Shown: positions 28,044 through 37,580, counted from the first letter of the stretch. The stretch: DNA of 64,000 nt from Pimelobacter simplex (GCF_024662235.1 NZ_CP096276.1:1240001-1304000), one strand, 5' to 3'. Notes: generated from the letters alone by a model not told the origin. Numbers and translations are program-made.

Positions 28044-29258
28044 GTGCCCTTCCCCGCCGCTCCCCGTCGCTCGCGCGTGCTGCGCGCCGCGGCCGTCCTC
28101 GCGACGGTCGCCGTCCTGGCCGCCGCGTGCGACGGTTCCGGCTTCTCGCCCACGGGCGGCGGTGGGTCCGACGACAAGACGACCGCTGCGGCCGCGACCG
28201 AGGCGGTGCTGAGCACCAACGTGGCCGACAAGGCGAGCGGCGTGCCGGTCGACAAGGTGGTCAAGGTCAGCGCCGAGCACGGCAAGATCACCGACGTCGT
28301 GGTCCGCTCCAAGGCCGGCAAGGTGAGCGGGCGGTTGGTCGCCGACGGTTCCCGCTGGGTGTCCACGGGCGGGCTCGAGCCGGGCGTGCGCTACCGGGTC
28401 CGGGCCACGGCCCAGAACGGCGACGGCAAGCAGGTCGAGAACATCTCCTCGTTCACGACCCAGGCGCTGAGCCTCGACCAGCAGACCTACCCGTCGGTGG
28501 CGCCGCTGCAGGGCGAGACGGTCGGCATCGGCATGCCGGTCATCGTCACCTTCGACCTTCCGGTCACCGACAAGGCGAGCTTCGAGCGGCACATGAAGGT
28601 CGCCACGACGCCGGTCCAGCAGGGCTCCTGGCGCTGGGTGAGCGACACGGTCGCGCACTGGCGGCCCAAGGCGTACTGGAAGGCCGGCACCAAGGTCAGC
28701 GTCGACATCGGCATCAACGGGGTCGCGGCCGGCGGCGGTATCTACGGCCAGGAGGACCGCAAGGTCGACTTCAAGGTCGGTGACGCCCACGTCTACAAGG
28801 TCAACGCCGCGACTCACCAGATGAAGGTATTCTCCAACGGCAAGCTGCTGCGCACGCTGCCGATCACGACCGGCAAGCCCGGCTTCACGACCCGCTCGGG
28901 CGTCAAGGTGATCATGGAGAAGTTCGCCACCCGGCGGATGAACTCCGAGACCGTCGGCATCCCGCAGGGCTCGGCCGAGGCCTACGACATCAACGACGTG
29001 CGCTGGGCGATGCGGCTGACCAACTCCGGTGAGTTCATCCACGCCGCCCCGTGGTCGGTCGGCTCCCAGGGGCGCGCCAACGTCTCGCACGGCTGCACCG
29101 GCCTGAGCACCGACAACGCGAGCTGGCTCTACGACATGACCCGGCGCGGCGACGTGGTGACCTACACCGGCACGGACCGGCCGATGGAGCCCGACAACGG
29201 CTACGGCGACTGGAACATCCCGTGGAAGGACTACGTCGCGGGATCCGCCCTGCACTGA
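28044..29258 (+). CDS. L,D-transpeptidase lipoprotein (Ig-like + YkuD)
   Basis: A 404-residue exported enzyme that makes 3-3 cross-links in peptidoglycan. A lipobox Cys29 (VLAAACDG) follows a short signal peptide. Ig-like domains span about residues 50-245, and the YkuD catalytic domain about 247-375 has His333 (FIHAAPW), His349 and Cys351 (SHGCTGLS). The layout matches mycobacterial LdtMt2. A leaderless start fits GTG 28044. It is followed by glycan genes. Confidence 0.93.
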   Translation: MPFPAAPRRSRVLRAAAVLATVAVLAAACDGSGFSPTGGGGSDDKTTAAAATEAVLSTNVADKASGVPVDKVVKVSAEHGKITDVVVRSKAGKVSGRLVADGSRWVSTGGLEPGVRYRVRATAQNGDGKQVENISSFTTQALSLDQQTYPSVAPLQGETVGIGMPVIVTFDLPVTDKASFERHMKVATTPVQQGSWRWVSDTVAHWRPKAYWKAGTKVSVDIGINGVAAGGGIYGQEDRKVDFKVGDAHVYKVNAATHQMKVFSNGKLLRTLPITTGKPGFTTRSGVKVIMEKFATRRMNSETVGIPQGSAEAYDINDVRWAMRLTNSGEFIHAAPWSVGSQGRANVSHGCTGLSTDNASWLYDMTRRGDVVTYTGTDRPMEPDNGYGDWNIPWKDYVAGSALH

Positions 29259-29272
29259 GCCGGCCGGCCGGG

Positions 29273-29278
29273 CAGGAT
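29273..29278 (+). promoter_or_regulatory. -10-like CAGGAT before the first glycosyltransferase
   Basis: CAGGAT, 6 nt, GTG 29285. Confidence 0.4.
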
Positions 29279-29284
29279 GGCGTC

Positions 29285-30469
29285 GTGCGGATCGCCATCG
29301 CCTACGACTGCCTCTACCCCTGGACCCTCGGGGGCGGGGAGCGGCAGTACCGCGCGTTCGCCGAGGAGCTCGCCGCGCGCGGGCACACCGTCACCTACCT
29401 GACCCGGCGCCAGTGGGACGGCGCGGCGCCGGACCTCGACGGGGTCCGGGTGCGCGCGGTCGCCGGCCGTGCCGAGCTGTACGACGACGCCGGCGCCCGC
29501 CGCCTCGGACCGGCCCTCGGCTACGCCCTGGCGCTGCTGACCCACCTCCTGCGCGCCCGGCACCGGTACGACGTGGTGCTGGTCAGCGCGCTGCCCGCCA
29601 CCAACGTCCCGGCCGCCCGGCTGGCCCTGGCGCTCACCCGCAGCCGGGCGCTGCTGGTCACCGACTGGCTGGAGGTCTGGCCGCGGGAGCGCTGGCGCGC
29701 CTACAGCGGCCCTGTCGTCGGCCGGCTGGCCTGGTGGGTGCAGCGGCTCGCGGCCCGGCTCTCGCCGGTGGCCACCTGCCACTCCGCGCTGAGCGCGCGC
29801 CGGCTCGTCGCGAGCGGGCTGCGCTCGACGCCGGTGGTGAGCCCGGGGCTGGTCTTCCCCGGGGACCCCGGGGCGCCGCGGCTCGGCGTACCGGAGGGGG
29901 CGGGACCGGGAGCGGTGCCGCAGGTGGTCTACGTCGGCCGGCACATCCCGGACAAGCACGTCGAGGCCCTGCCCGCGGCGCTCGCGCACGCCCGGACCCG
30001 GCTGCCGGACCTCACCGCCGCGATCTACGGTGACGGCCCCTCACGCCCGGCGGTGCTGCGCGAGATCGAGCGGTGCGGGCTGTCCGCAGCGGTCAGCGCC
30101 CCCGGGTTCGTCGCGCGCGAGGTGCTCGACGCCGCGGTGCGCGGGGCCGCGGTGCTGGTCAACCCCTCGGCGCGCGAGGGCTACGGCCTCGTGGTCGACG
30201 AGGCCAACGCCGTCGGGACACCTGTGGTGCTCGTCGACGGTCCCGACAACGCCGCGGTCGAGCGGGTGACCGAGGGCGTCAACGGCCTCGTCGCGGCCTC
30301 GACCGACCCGGTCGTGCTGGGCGAGGCGATCGTGGGCGCGGTCGAGGGCGGCGCCGACCTGCGGCGTAGCGCTCACGAGCGCTACACCGAGGCGGCCCGG
30401 ACCGGCTCGATCGCCGCGACGGTCGACCGGATCCTCGCCGTCGCCACCGGGCTCGGGGCGCCCCGATGA
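29285..30469 (+). CDS. Glycosyltransferase family 4 (GT-B)
   Basis: A 394-residue GT-B enzyme. The N-terminal lobe has GGGERQYRAFAEELAARGH. The C-terminal lobe has VVYVGRHIPDKHVEAL and the nucleotide-sugar EGYGLVVDEANAVG (E-x7-E). Such enzymes add hexoses to surface polysaccharides or lipids in the cytoplasm. The next gene, another GT-B, overlaps by 4 bp. Donor and acceptor are unknown. Confidence 0.88.
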   Translation: MRIAIAYDCLYPWTLGGGERQYRAFAEELAARGHTVTYLTRRQWDGAAPDLDGVRVRAVAGRAELYDDAGARRLGPALGYALALLTHLLRARHRYDVVLVSALPATNVPAARLALALTRSRALLVTDWLEVWPRERWRAYSGPVVGRLAWWVQRLAARLSPVATCHSALSARRLVASGLRSTPVVSPGLVFPGDPGAPRLGVPEGAGPGAVPQVVYVGRHIPDKHVEALPAALAHARTRLPDLTAAIYGDGPSRPAVLREIERCGLSAAVSAPGFVAREVLDAAVRGAAVLVNPSAREGYGLVVDEANAVGTPVVLVDGPDNAAVERVTEGVNGLVAASTDPVVLGEAIVGAVEGGADLRRSAHERYTEAARTGSIAATVDRILAVATGLGAPR

Positions 30470-31560
30470 GGGTGGCCGTCGAGCTCGTCTACTTCACCGG
30501 CCGCAAGGGCGGCACCGAGACCTACGCGCGCCGGCTGTTCGCAGCGCTCGGGGCGCTGCCTGACTCCGGCGTCGAGCTGGTCGGCATCGCCGGGCGCGAG
30601 CTCCGCGCGGCGCCGCCGGACTGGTTCCCCGGCGAGATCGTGCACCTGCCCGTCTCGGGCGAGAGCCGGCCCCAGTGGGCGGCCGGGGTCGCACTGGCCG
30701 TCGCCCCGCGGGCCCGGGCGCTGCGGGCCGACCTGCTCCACTGCCCGGCCAACTTCGGACCCGCGCTGCACGTGCTGCCGACCGTGGTGACCGTCCACGA
30801 CCTGCTGCCGCTGCGCCACCCCGAGTGGGTGCCGGGTGGCCGCGCGGACGCCGTACGGCGGCTCCAGCGGCGCACGATCACCGTGGCCGACCGGGTCATC
30901 GCCGACAGCGCGGCGACCGCCGCCGACGTGGTCGCGCTGGGCGGGCGCGTCACGGCCGACGTCGACGTCGTCCCGCTCGGGGCGCCGGAGCCGAGCGGGG
31001 TGGCGCCGCCCCCGGTGCCGCGGCCGTTCGTGCTCGCCGGCGGCAACCGGATGCCGCACAAGAACTTCGACCGGCTCATCGAGGCGTGGTCGCTGATCCC
31101 GGCGGGGGAGCGGCCGCTGCTGGTCGTCACCGGAAGCCACCGCGAGGACCCCCTCGACGCCGAGGTACGACGCCGCGGCCTGGCCGGCGACGTCGACCTG
31201 CGCGGATGGGTCGACGCCGACGAGCTGGCCGGCCTCTACGCCTCAGCCAGCGCGTACGTCTTCCCGACCCGGTTCGAGGGCTTCGGGCTGCCGGTGCTCG
31301 AGGCGATGGCCGCCGGCTGCCCGGTGCTCGCCTCCGAGCTCCCGGTGCTCCGCGAGGCCGGCGGCGCGGCGATGGAGACCTTCGACCCCACCTCGGCACC
31401 CGCCATCGCGACGGCGGTGCGCCGGCTGGTCGCCGATCCTGCTCGGCAGGAGGCGCTGCGGGCCGCGGGACGGGTCCGGGCGGCGGAGTTCACCTGGCGT
31501 CGTACGGCGGAGGCGACGGTGGCCTCCTATCGCCGGACGGTGGCGGCCACGGCGCCCTAG
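30466..31560 (+). CDS. Glycosyltransferase family 4 (GT-B)
   Basis: A 364-residue protein with RKGGTETYARRLFAALG near the start, FVLAGGNRMPHKNFDRLIEAW at the lobe boundary, and the retaining E-x7-E motif in EGFGLPVLEAMAAG. It is translationally coupled to the preceding transferase (ATGA). Its TAG stop is the first three bases of the -10 hexamer of the next gene. Confidence 0.9.
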   Translation: MRVAVELVYFTGRKGGTETYARRLFAALGALPDSGVELVGIAGRELRAAPPDWFPGEIVHLPVSGESRPQWAAGVALAVAPRARALRADLLHCPANFGPALHVLPTVVTVHDLLPLRHPEWVPGGRADAVRRLQRRTITVADRVIADSAATAADVVALGGRVTADVDVVPLGAPEPSGVAPPPVPRPFVLAGGNRMPHKNFDRLIEAWSLIPAGERPLLVVTGSHREDPLDAEVRRRGLAGDVDLRGWVDADELAGLYASASAYVFPTRFEGFGLPVLEAMAAGCPVLASELPVLREAGGAAMETFDPTSAPAIATAVRRLVADPARQEALRAAGRVRAAEFTWRRTAEATVASYRRTVAATAP

Positions 31561-31563
31561 ACT
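31558..31563 (+). promoter_or_regulatory. -10 hexamer TAGACT overlapping a stop codon
   Basis: TAGACT, 6 nt, GTG 31570. Its TAG is also the stop codon of the upstream glycosyltransferase. Confidence 0.5.
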
Positions 31564-31569
31564 CCGGGC

Positions 31570-32166
31570 GTGGGCTATCACGAGTGGCACGCGCGGCCGG
31601 GCTACTACCGCGACGTCGTCCGTCATTTCGAGCCGGGCAGCCGGATCCTCGACATCGGCTGCGGCACCGGCTGGCTCTCGGAGGACTTCCCGGAGTACGT
31701 CGGCCTCGACCACACCCCGGCCGCCGTCGACGCGGCCCGGGAGCGGGGTGTCGACGTACGCCTGGCGGACTTGGAGCGGCCGTTGCCGGTCCCGGACGCC
31801 TCGTTCGACGGCGTGGTGCTCAAGGACGTCCTGGAGCACCTCCTGGACCCCGTGGGCGTGGTGGCCGAGGCGTTCCGCGTCGTGCGACCCGGGGGACGGG
31901 TGTTCGCCTCGTCGCCGGACGCCCAGCGCTGGGCCTGGCACGACTACACCCACCGCCGCCCGTGGACGCGCACCTCGATGCGCCGGATCTTCGCCGACCA
32001 GGGCTTCGCGGTCGAGCGGGTGTCGTACGAGAGCGTGGCGCCGGGGACCGGGATCGTCTCCGGCTGGTTCCCGCGCAAGCGGCGCCCGCGGGTGCTCGCG
32101 GTGCTGACCTGGCTGCCCGGGTGGCGGCGCAACGTGTGGATCGTGGCGCGCCGGCCGCTCGGCTAG
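31570..32166 (+). CDS. Class I SAM-dependent methyltransferase
   Basis: A 198-residue enzyme with motif I RILDIGCGTGWLSEDF, VGLDHTP and VVLKDVLEHLLDP (Methyltransf_11 type). The C-terminal part is basic (FPRKRRPRVLAVL). In a glycan cluster it might methylate a sugar or lipid carrier, which is inference. It ends in the palindrome CTAG, which gives the stop codons of this gene and of the opposite DUF2304 gene. Confidence 0.85.
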   Translation: MGYHEWHARPGYYRDVVRHFEPGSRILDIGCGTGWLSEDFPEYVGLDHTPAAVDAARERGVDVRLADLERPLPVPDASFDGVVLKDVLEHLLDPVGVVAEAFRVVRPGGRVFASSPDAQRWAWHDYTHRRPWTRTSMRRIFADQGFAVERVSYESVAPGTGIVSGWFPRKRRPRVLAVLTWLPGWRRNVWIVARRPLG

Positions 32167-32498
32167 ACCCGCTCGCGGTCCACGTCGGCGAGCGCCTGGG
32201 CGCGGGCGAGCTGGGCGAGGCGGCGCTCGAGCTCGCGCATCCGCATGCCCTGCACGATCGTGGTGAAGACGAAGACCACGACGAGCACGTAGAGGATCAG
32301 GTTCGGGCCCTCACGGACCCCGACCAGGTGGGCCGCGTCGGTGACCAGACCCGGCGCGACGACGCTCGCGGCGGCCCCCGCGGCCACGGCGAAGCCGGCC
32401 ATCCGGGTGAGTGCCAGCCGGCTGCCGCTGGGCCGCGTGCGCAGCAGCCACACGACGCCGACGAGGATGCTGGCGAGCAGGAAGAGCCGGATGATCAT
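32163..32498 (-). CDS. DUF2304 membrane protein
   Basis: A 110-residue protein with three transmembrane helices (IIRLFLLASILVGVVWLL; MAGFAVAAGAAASVVAPGL; NLILYVLVVVFVFTTIV) and a charged C-terminal helix (RMRELERRLAQLARAQAL). DUF2304 proteins usually sit beside a family 2 glycosyltransferase, as here (ATGA overlap), and are thought to assist a polyprenyl-phosphate sugar synthase. Confidence 0.85.
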   Translation of the reverse strand: MIIRLFLLASILVGVVWLLRTRPSGSRLALTRMAGFAVAAGAAASVVAPGLVTDAAHLVGVREGPNLILYVLVVVFVFTTIVQGMRMRELERRLAQLARAQALADVDRERV

Positions 32499-33196
32499 GC
32501 GGTCGCTCCCAGGCGCTCGGCGGCGAGGTCGTAGAGGATGTTGAGCGCGTTGAGGTTGGACTGCCCCTTGCCGCGCGAGTAGTCCGAGTAGCGCATCGTC
32601 ACCGGGTGCTCGCGCCACGACAGCGACGCCGCGACGATCCGGGACTCGATCTCGGAGGCGTGGGCCATCCCGTGCTGGCGCAGGTTCATGCTGGCCGCCG
32701 CGTGCCGGTTGAGCACCCGCAGCCCGTTGTGGGTGTCGGTGAGCCGGATCCCGGTGATCGAGCGGGAGAAGCGCAGCGCCGCCGCCATCAGCACCCGCCG
32801 GGCCACCGGCTGCCCCTCGGTGCTGCCCAGGTTGCGCGAGCCGAGCACGATGTCGACCTCGCTCTGCACCGCGACCTCGACCATCGCCGCGGCGTCCTCG
32901 ACGAGGTACTGCCCGTCGGCGTCGAAGGTCACCAGGTGCCGCGCCGTCGTCCGCCCCAGCACGTAGTCGAAGCCCGTCTGCAGCGCCGCGCCCTGCCCCA
33001 GGTTGACCGGGTGCCGCAGCACCGTCGCCCCCGCGGCCCGGGCGGCGTCCGCGGAGCCGTCACGCGAGCCGTCGTCCACGCACACGACGTGGGGGAAGAC
33101 CTCGCGGAGCTCGCTGACGACCGTGCCCACCATCGCGCCCTCGTTGTACGTCGGCACGACGACGACGGTGCGGTCAAAGGCGGTGGGGGTGCTCAC
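32495..33196 (-). CDS. Family 2 glycosyltransferase (polyprenyl-phosphate sugar synthase-like)
   Basis: A 233-residue GT-A enzyme. VVVVPTYNEGAMVGTVV and CVDDGSRDGSAD form the nucleotide site, LVTFDADGQY is the DxD metal motif, and GSRNLGSTEGQPVARRVL is typical of dolichyl-phosphate mannose/glucose synthase relatives. No membrane helices are present, and the DUF2304 partner supplies them. GTG 33196 has TACTCT 7 nt upstream. Confidence 0.88.
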   Translation of the reverse strand: MSTPTAFDRTVVVVPTYNEGAMVGTVVSELREVFPHVVCVDDGSRDGSADAARAAGATVLRHPVNLGQGAALQTGFDYVLGRTTARHLVTFDADGQYLVEDAAAMVEVAVQSEVDIVLGSRNLGSTEGQPVARRVLMAAALRFSRSITGIRLTDTHNGLRVLNRHAAASMNLRQHGMAHASEIESRIVAASLSWREHPVTMRYSDYSRGKGQSNLNALNILYDLAAERLGATA

Positions 33197-33203
33197 GCGG
33201 TCG

Positions 33204-33209
33204 AGAGTA
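33204..33209 (-). promoter_or_regulatory. -10 hexamer TACTCT, leaderless GT2-DUF2304 operon
   Basis: TACTCT, 7 nt, GTG 33196. Confidence 0.5.
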
Positions 33210-33270
33210 GTGAGCCGGGACCGCCGCCGACATGGGTCGCGGGCAACTGTGACCGACAGTCCTCGCGGCC

Positions 33271-34653
33271 CTAGCCCGTTCTGACTACGTGAGCGTCCTC
33301 ACCGTCGTCGGCCCCGGCGAGCGCCTCGCGCAGCCACCCCCGCGCCAGGTACGCCGTGACCAGGCCCAGCCCGATCACCACGACCACGACCGGTGCGGAG
33401 ATGCTGGCCGTGGTCGCGATCGTGTAGTGCGTCCACCCCCACGAGGCCGTCTTCTGGACCAGCCCGAGCCCCAGCGCGGCCCCGAGCGCGATGGTGCCGA
33501 GCTGGTAGCCGAGCACCGGGGTCAGCCAGGCCCGCGCCCGCGCTCCCATCCGGTGCAGCGAGACCATCAGGAGCGGGAAGGCGCAGCAGAGCGCCTCGAG
33601 CGGCAGCCGGTAGCCCCAGAAGCCGTTCCCGCCGTGGTACGGGTTCAGGTAGACCTGGACCAGCAGGTAGGCCAGCCCGCCGAGCGCCAGGCCACGGGTC
33701 CAGTCGGGCGCGCTCGACCAGCTCCGGACGACCGCCGGCCCGAGCAGCAGGAGCACCGGCGTCCAGACGAGAACGCCGTAGCCGGGGGAGACGAAGACCC
33801 CGGCGAGGTCGCCCAGCTGCTCCCACCAGGTCCGGGTGGCGGGCCACGCGGCGAGGTCGCCGGCGGCGTACCCGGTGGTGGGGCTCCAGGAGCCGTAGAA
33901 CCAGTGCCCCCACAGCGCCAGGAGCCCGATCGCGGGGATGCTGGTCGCGGCGATCTTGAGCGCGATGCCGGGGCGCCGGCGCGCGTACGCGACGACGATG
34001 CCGAGCACGGCGACGGTGAGCGCCAGGTGCAGCCGCCCGAGCAGCGCCACGCCGCCGAACATCCCGACCAGCCACCAGCGCTCGCGGTGCGCGGCCCAGG
34101 CCATGCCGCCGATGCCGACCGCGGTGACGGTGTGCGGCCACAGGGTGGACCCGATCACCGTCCAGTACGGCGTGGTGAACGCGAGCGCGGCAGCGCCGGC
34201 CACCGTGACCGGGAGCGGCACCGAACGGGGGATGCTGCCAGCGAGGAGCAGGAGCGCGATGACGGCCAGCAGGGCTGCCGTCAACGACGCCGGCATGAAG
34301 GAGACGCTGTCGTCGTTGCTCCCGCCGGTGAGCACCTTCTGGACGAGGTACGCCGGAACGGCGGCAGCGATCGGTCCGGCGCTGCGCGCGATGACCTCTT
34401 CGCCGTTGTCGGCGTTGGTGGTGGTGAAGAGGTCGTCCGTGGTCCAGCGGTCGGGGAGCGCCTCGTCGTCGTGCGGTAGGTCGAGCCACGGGGTCCCGGT
34501 CGTGGCGATCTTCCACGACGCGACGTTCGCGGAGACCACGTCGGTGGTCCGCGGGACGTGGAAGGCGGAGAGCCCGAAGATCACTCCAGCGACCAGCATG
34601 AGGAGGACGAAGGCTCGGCGACGGCGGTCGGGCATGCGCTGATTGTTCGTCAT
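33271..34653 (-). CDS. Polytopic membrane protein, GT-C-like layout
   Basis: About 460 residues with roughly 11-12 hydrophobic helices and a large first extracytoplasmic loop (about 30-90, with acidic DLPHDDEALPDRWTTDD). This layout resembles GT-C mannosyltransferase/arabinosyltransferase-type proteins, and the location beside a polyprenyl-sugar synthase fits. No signature was recognised, so the function is not assigned. ATG 34653 has GAGGA just upstream; ATG 34635 is an alternative. Confidence 0.7.
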   Translation of the reverse strand: MTNNQRMPDRRRRAFVLLMLVAGVIFGLSAFHVPRTTDVVSANVASWKIATTGTPWLDLPHDDEALPDRWTTDDLFTTTNADNGEEVIARSAGPIAAAVPAYLVQKVLTGGSNDDSVSFMPASLTAALLAVIALLLLAGSIPRSVPLPVTVAGAAALAFTTPYWTVIGSTLWPHTVTAVGIGGMAWAAHRERWWLVGMFGGVALLGRLHLALTVAVLGIVVAYARRRPGIALKIAATSIPAIGLLALWGHWFYGSWSPTTGYAAGDLAAWPATRTWWEQLGDLAGVFVSPGYGVLVWTPVLLLLGPAVVRSWSSAPDWTRGLALGGLAYLLVQVYLNPYHGGNGFWGYRLPLEALCCAFPLLMVSLHRMGARARAWLTPVLGYQLGTIALGAALGLGLVQKTASWGWTHYTIATTASISAPVVVVVIGLGLVTAYLARGWLREALAGADDGEDAHVVRTG

Positions 34654-34712
34654 GTTCCTCGGAGATCGCGGGGGATTGGCCGGAACCGGGACCCTACCGG
34701 CCCGAGAACGGC

Positions 34713-34752
34713 TGTGGCCCCGAGTCCCGCAGGTGCGGGGCTCGGGGCCACA
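34713..34752 (-). terminator. Strong hairpin after qcrB
   Basis: An 18-nt arm at 34713-34730 pairs with 34735-34752 around AGGT with one mismatch. It lies 22 bp past the qcrB stop (minus strand) and is very GC-rich, with a short CCGTTCTC downstream. Confidence 0.75.
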
Positions 34753-34774
34753 GGAGGTCACTCAGCCGATCAGC

Positions 34775-36490
34775 TCAGTGGTCCGCAGGACCGTGCCGGT
34801 TGGGACCGGCCGCGATCTGCGACTCGAGCTCGTGGAGCTCGTGCTCGGCGTGGTGCTGAGCCTCGTGGAGCTCCTCGGCGGTCGGCTTCTGGACGTTGTC
34901 CGCGAAGAACAGCGTCGCGAGCTTGGCCCGCAGCTTGCGCTTGCGCAGGTCCTTGCCGGTGGCGCCGCTGGCCTCGATCTCCTCGACCGTCTCGGGCACG
35001 GGGTCGTCGTCGCGCGCGGTGAGGGTGTAGGCCTCGGACTCGGGAAGCGGCAGGTGCTTCTCGGCGTAGGCACCGTCCGCGGAGCGGACCAGGACACCCG
35101 ACTCGAAGCCGTGGAGCAGCTTGCCCTCGTCGTGACGCTGGAGCGAGATGCACCAGCGGCGCGTGATGATGAAGGCGATCACCGGTCCGATGAAGACCGC
35201 GGCCCGCATGAAGTAGGTGATCTGGTTGATGCTCAGGTGCATCTTGATCGCGATGATGTCGTTGCCGCCCGCGGCCCACGAGAGGCCGTAGAAGGTCATC
35301 AGCGCGACCATGATCGCCGTACGGGTCGGGGCGTTGCGGGGACGCTGGAGCAGGTGGTGCTCGCGCTTGTCACCGGTGATCCACGACTCGATGAACGGCA
35401 GCGCCATCAGGATCATCAGCATCAGCGGAGGCATGACCAGGATCGGGATCATGACGTTCCACGAGACCGTGACGCCCCAGATGTGCGTCTCCCACGCGGG
35501 GATGATGCGCAGGAGGCCGTCGGGCCAGCCCATGTACCAGTCCGGCTGCGAGCCCGCGGTGACCTTGGACGGGTCGTACGGTCCGAGCTTCCAGACGTTG
35601 TTGATGGAGAACAGGCCGCCCATGAGCGCGGTGACGCCGAAGACGATGAAGAAGAAGCCGCCGGCCTTGGCCGCGTAGACGGGGAGCATCGGGTAGCCCA
35701 CGACGTTCTGCTCGGTCCGGCCGGGACCAGGCCACTGCGTGTGCTTGTGGTAGACGAGCAGCAGCATGTGCGCGGCGACCAGGGCGAGCAGCAGGCCCGG
35801 GATGAGCAGGATGTGCATCGCGTAGAACCGCGGGATGATCGCGTCGCCCGGGAACTCGCCGCCGAACAGGAAGAACGACATGTACGTGCCGACCACCGGG
35901 GTGGCCTTCATGAAGCCGTCCGCGGCCCGGACGCCGGTGCCCGAGAGCAGGTCGTCGGGGAGCGAGTAGCCGGTGAAGCCCTCGATCGTGCCCAGCAGCA
36001 GGAGCAGGCAGCCGATGATCCAGTTGACCTCGCGCGGCTTGCGGAAGGCGCCGGTCAGGTAGACCCGGAGCATGTGGATCATCATCGAGGCGATGAAGAT
36101 CATCGCGGCCCAGTGGTGCATCTGCCGCATGAGCAGACCGCCGCGCACGTCGAACGAGATGTCGAGCGTGGAGGCCATCGCCGAGGACATGTGGACGCCG
36201 CGGAGCGGGTCGTAGGAGCCGTTGTACTGGATCTCGGTCATGCTCGGGTCGAACCAGAGCGTGAGGAAGACACCGGTCAGCAGCAGGACGACGAAGCTCC
36301 ACAGAGCGATCTCGCCGAGCATGAAGGACCAGTGGTCCGGGAAGACCTTGCGGATGTTCTTCTTGAGCGCGCTGCCGAGGCCGAGGCGCTCGTCGGCCCA
36401 GTTGGCGATCGCACCGGCGCGCTGAGCGCCCTTGGTGGTCGCAGGGGTCGAGCCGTTGGTCGTGGCGACCTTGCTCACATCAACGCTCAT
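34775..36490 (-). CDS. qcrB: Cytochrome bc1 complex cytochrome b subunit
   Basis: The quinol-oxidising subunit with hemes bL and bH; about 571 residues, with eight or more helices and a long charged C-terminal tail (about 440-571) found in actinobacteria. Heme His pairs lie in MHHWAAM and MIHMLRVY, then MHILLIPG and VAAHMLLLVYHKH. The Qo-site PDWYMGWPDG replaces the PEWY of other bacteria. ATG 36490 overlaps the qcrA end by 11 bp; GTG 36499 and GTG 36478 are possible alternatives. Confidence 0.94.
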   Translation of the reverse strand: MSVDVSKVATTNGSTPATTKGAQRAGAIANWADERLGLGSALKKNIRKVFPDHWSFMLGEIALWSFVVLLLTGVFLTLWFDPSMTEIQYNGSYDPLRGVHMSSAMASTLDISFDVRGGLLMRQMHHWAAMIFIASMMIHMLRVYLTGAFRKPREVNWIIGCLLLLLGTIEGFTGYSLPDDLLSGTGVRAADGFMKATPVVGTYMSFFLFGGEFPGDAIIPRFYAMHILLIPGLLLALVAAHMLLLVYHKHTQWPGPGRTEQNVVGYPMLPVYAAKAGGFFFIVFGVTALMGGLFSINNVWKLGPYDPSKVTAGSQPDWYMGWPDGLLRIIPAWETHIWGVTVSWNVMIPILVMPPLMLMILMALPFIESWITGDKREHHLLQRPRNAPTRTAIMVALMTFYGLSWAAGGNDIIAIKMHLSINQITYFMRAAVFIGPVIAFIITRRWCISLQRHDEGKLLHGFESGVLVRSADGAYAEKHLPLPESEAYTLTARDDDPVPETVEEIEASGATGKDLRKRKLRAKLATLFFADNVQKPTAEELHEAQHHAEHELHELESQIAAGPNRHGPADH

Positions 36491-37580
36491 AGTAGTCACG
36501 CTCCCAGAAGCTCGGGCCGACCGGTTCGTCGAAGTCGTGCTGCGCGACGAGGTAGCCCTCGTCGTCCACCGCGATCGCGAGCTGCGGCAGCGGACGCCCG
36601 GCGGGGCCGAACACGACGCGGCCGGAGTCGGCCAGGTCGAAGGTGGACTGGTGGCACGGGCACAGCAGGTGGTGCGTCGTGCGCTCGTTCAGGGAGATCG
36701 GGCAACCGACGTGGGTGCAGATCTTGGAGTAGGCGACGATGCCGTCGACCGTCCAGTTCTCGCGGCTGCTGCCGTCGGCGGCCTTGCCCGGCTTGATGTC
36801 GCCCGGGTTCATCCGGAGCAGGATCAGCGAGGCCTTCGACTTGTGGATCTGCAGGTTGACGCCCTCGACCTCGGAGGGGTCGAGGCCGTAGCGCTCGGGG
36901 TTGTGCAGCGCGTCGGGCTGGCAGTTGACCAGGTCGCCGATCTCGAGGTCGGAGGCCAGGATCGGGGTCCAGATGCCGTCGCGGACGATGCGCATCGGAG
37001 CCTGCTTGGTGCCGTCGCCCCAGATCGTGTGGTACAGCTTCTTGCCCGGCAGGGGACCGAGGTCGCGCAGCAGCACGACCGCCGGCAGACCGAGCAGGCC
37101 GACCGCGCCCAGCAGGGAGTTGCGGATCAGCGGACGGCGGCCGATGCCGGACTCGTTGAGCCCGTCGGTCAGCGCCTGGACGGCGACCTCGCGGTCCTCC
37201 TCGGGGGAGGCCGCGGCGTGCCGCATCTCGACCAGCTCGTGGTCGGCCATGAGCTTGCGGGCCCAGTGGATGATGCCGACGCCGATGAACATCAGGGCCA
37301 GGCCCAGGGTCAGGCCGAGCGCCATGGTCGAGGCGCCGAAGCCGCCGATGACGGTCCAGTTGTCACCGATGTCGAAGGTGAAGTAGGCGACCAGGAAGGC
37401 CAGTGTGCTGAGCGCGGAGAGGCCGAAGAGGATGGCCACCTGGCGCTCGGCCCGCTTCTCCTTGGCGGGGTCGACGTCCGTCGGCCGCCACTGGTGCTCC
37501 GGGAGCCCCGGGTCGGCGATCGGCCCCGTGGGCACGATCTCGCCGCCCTGGGGGGAGTGGGTGTCGTGTGCGTCGGTCAC
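36480..37580 (-). CDS. qcrA: Rieske iron-sulfur subunit of the bc1 complex
   Basis: A 366-residue protein. After a polar N-terminus there are three transmembrane helices (about 60-200), the actinobacterial arrangement, and a C-terminal Rieske domain with CTHVGC and CPCHQS binding the [2Fe-2S] cluster. It carries electrons from quinol to QcrC. GTG 37580 overlaps the qcrC stop (GTGA). Confidence 0.95.
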   Translation of the reverse strand: MTDAHDTHSPQGGEIVPTGPIADPGLPEHQWRPTDVDPAKEKRAERQVAILFGLSALSTLAFLVAYFTFDIGDNWTVIGGFGASTMALGLTLGLALMFIGVGIIHWARKLMADHELVEMRHAAASPEEDREVAVQALTDGLNESGIGRRPLIRNSLLGAVGLLGLPAVVLLRDLGPLPGKKLYHTIWGDGTKQAPMRIVRDGIWTPILASDLEIGDLVNCQPDALHNPERYGLDPSEVEGVNLQIHKSKASLILLRMNPGDIKPGKAADGSSRENWTVDGIVAYSKICTHVGCPISLNERTTHHLLCPCHQSTFDLADSGRVVFGPAGRPLPQLAIAVDDEGYLVAQHDFDEPVGPSFWERDYYER

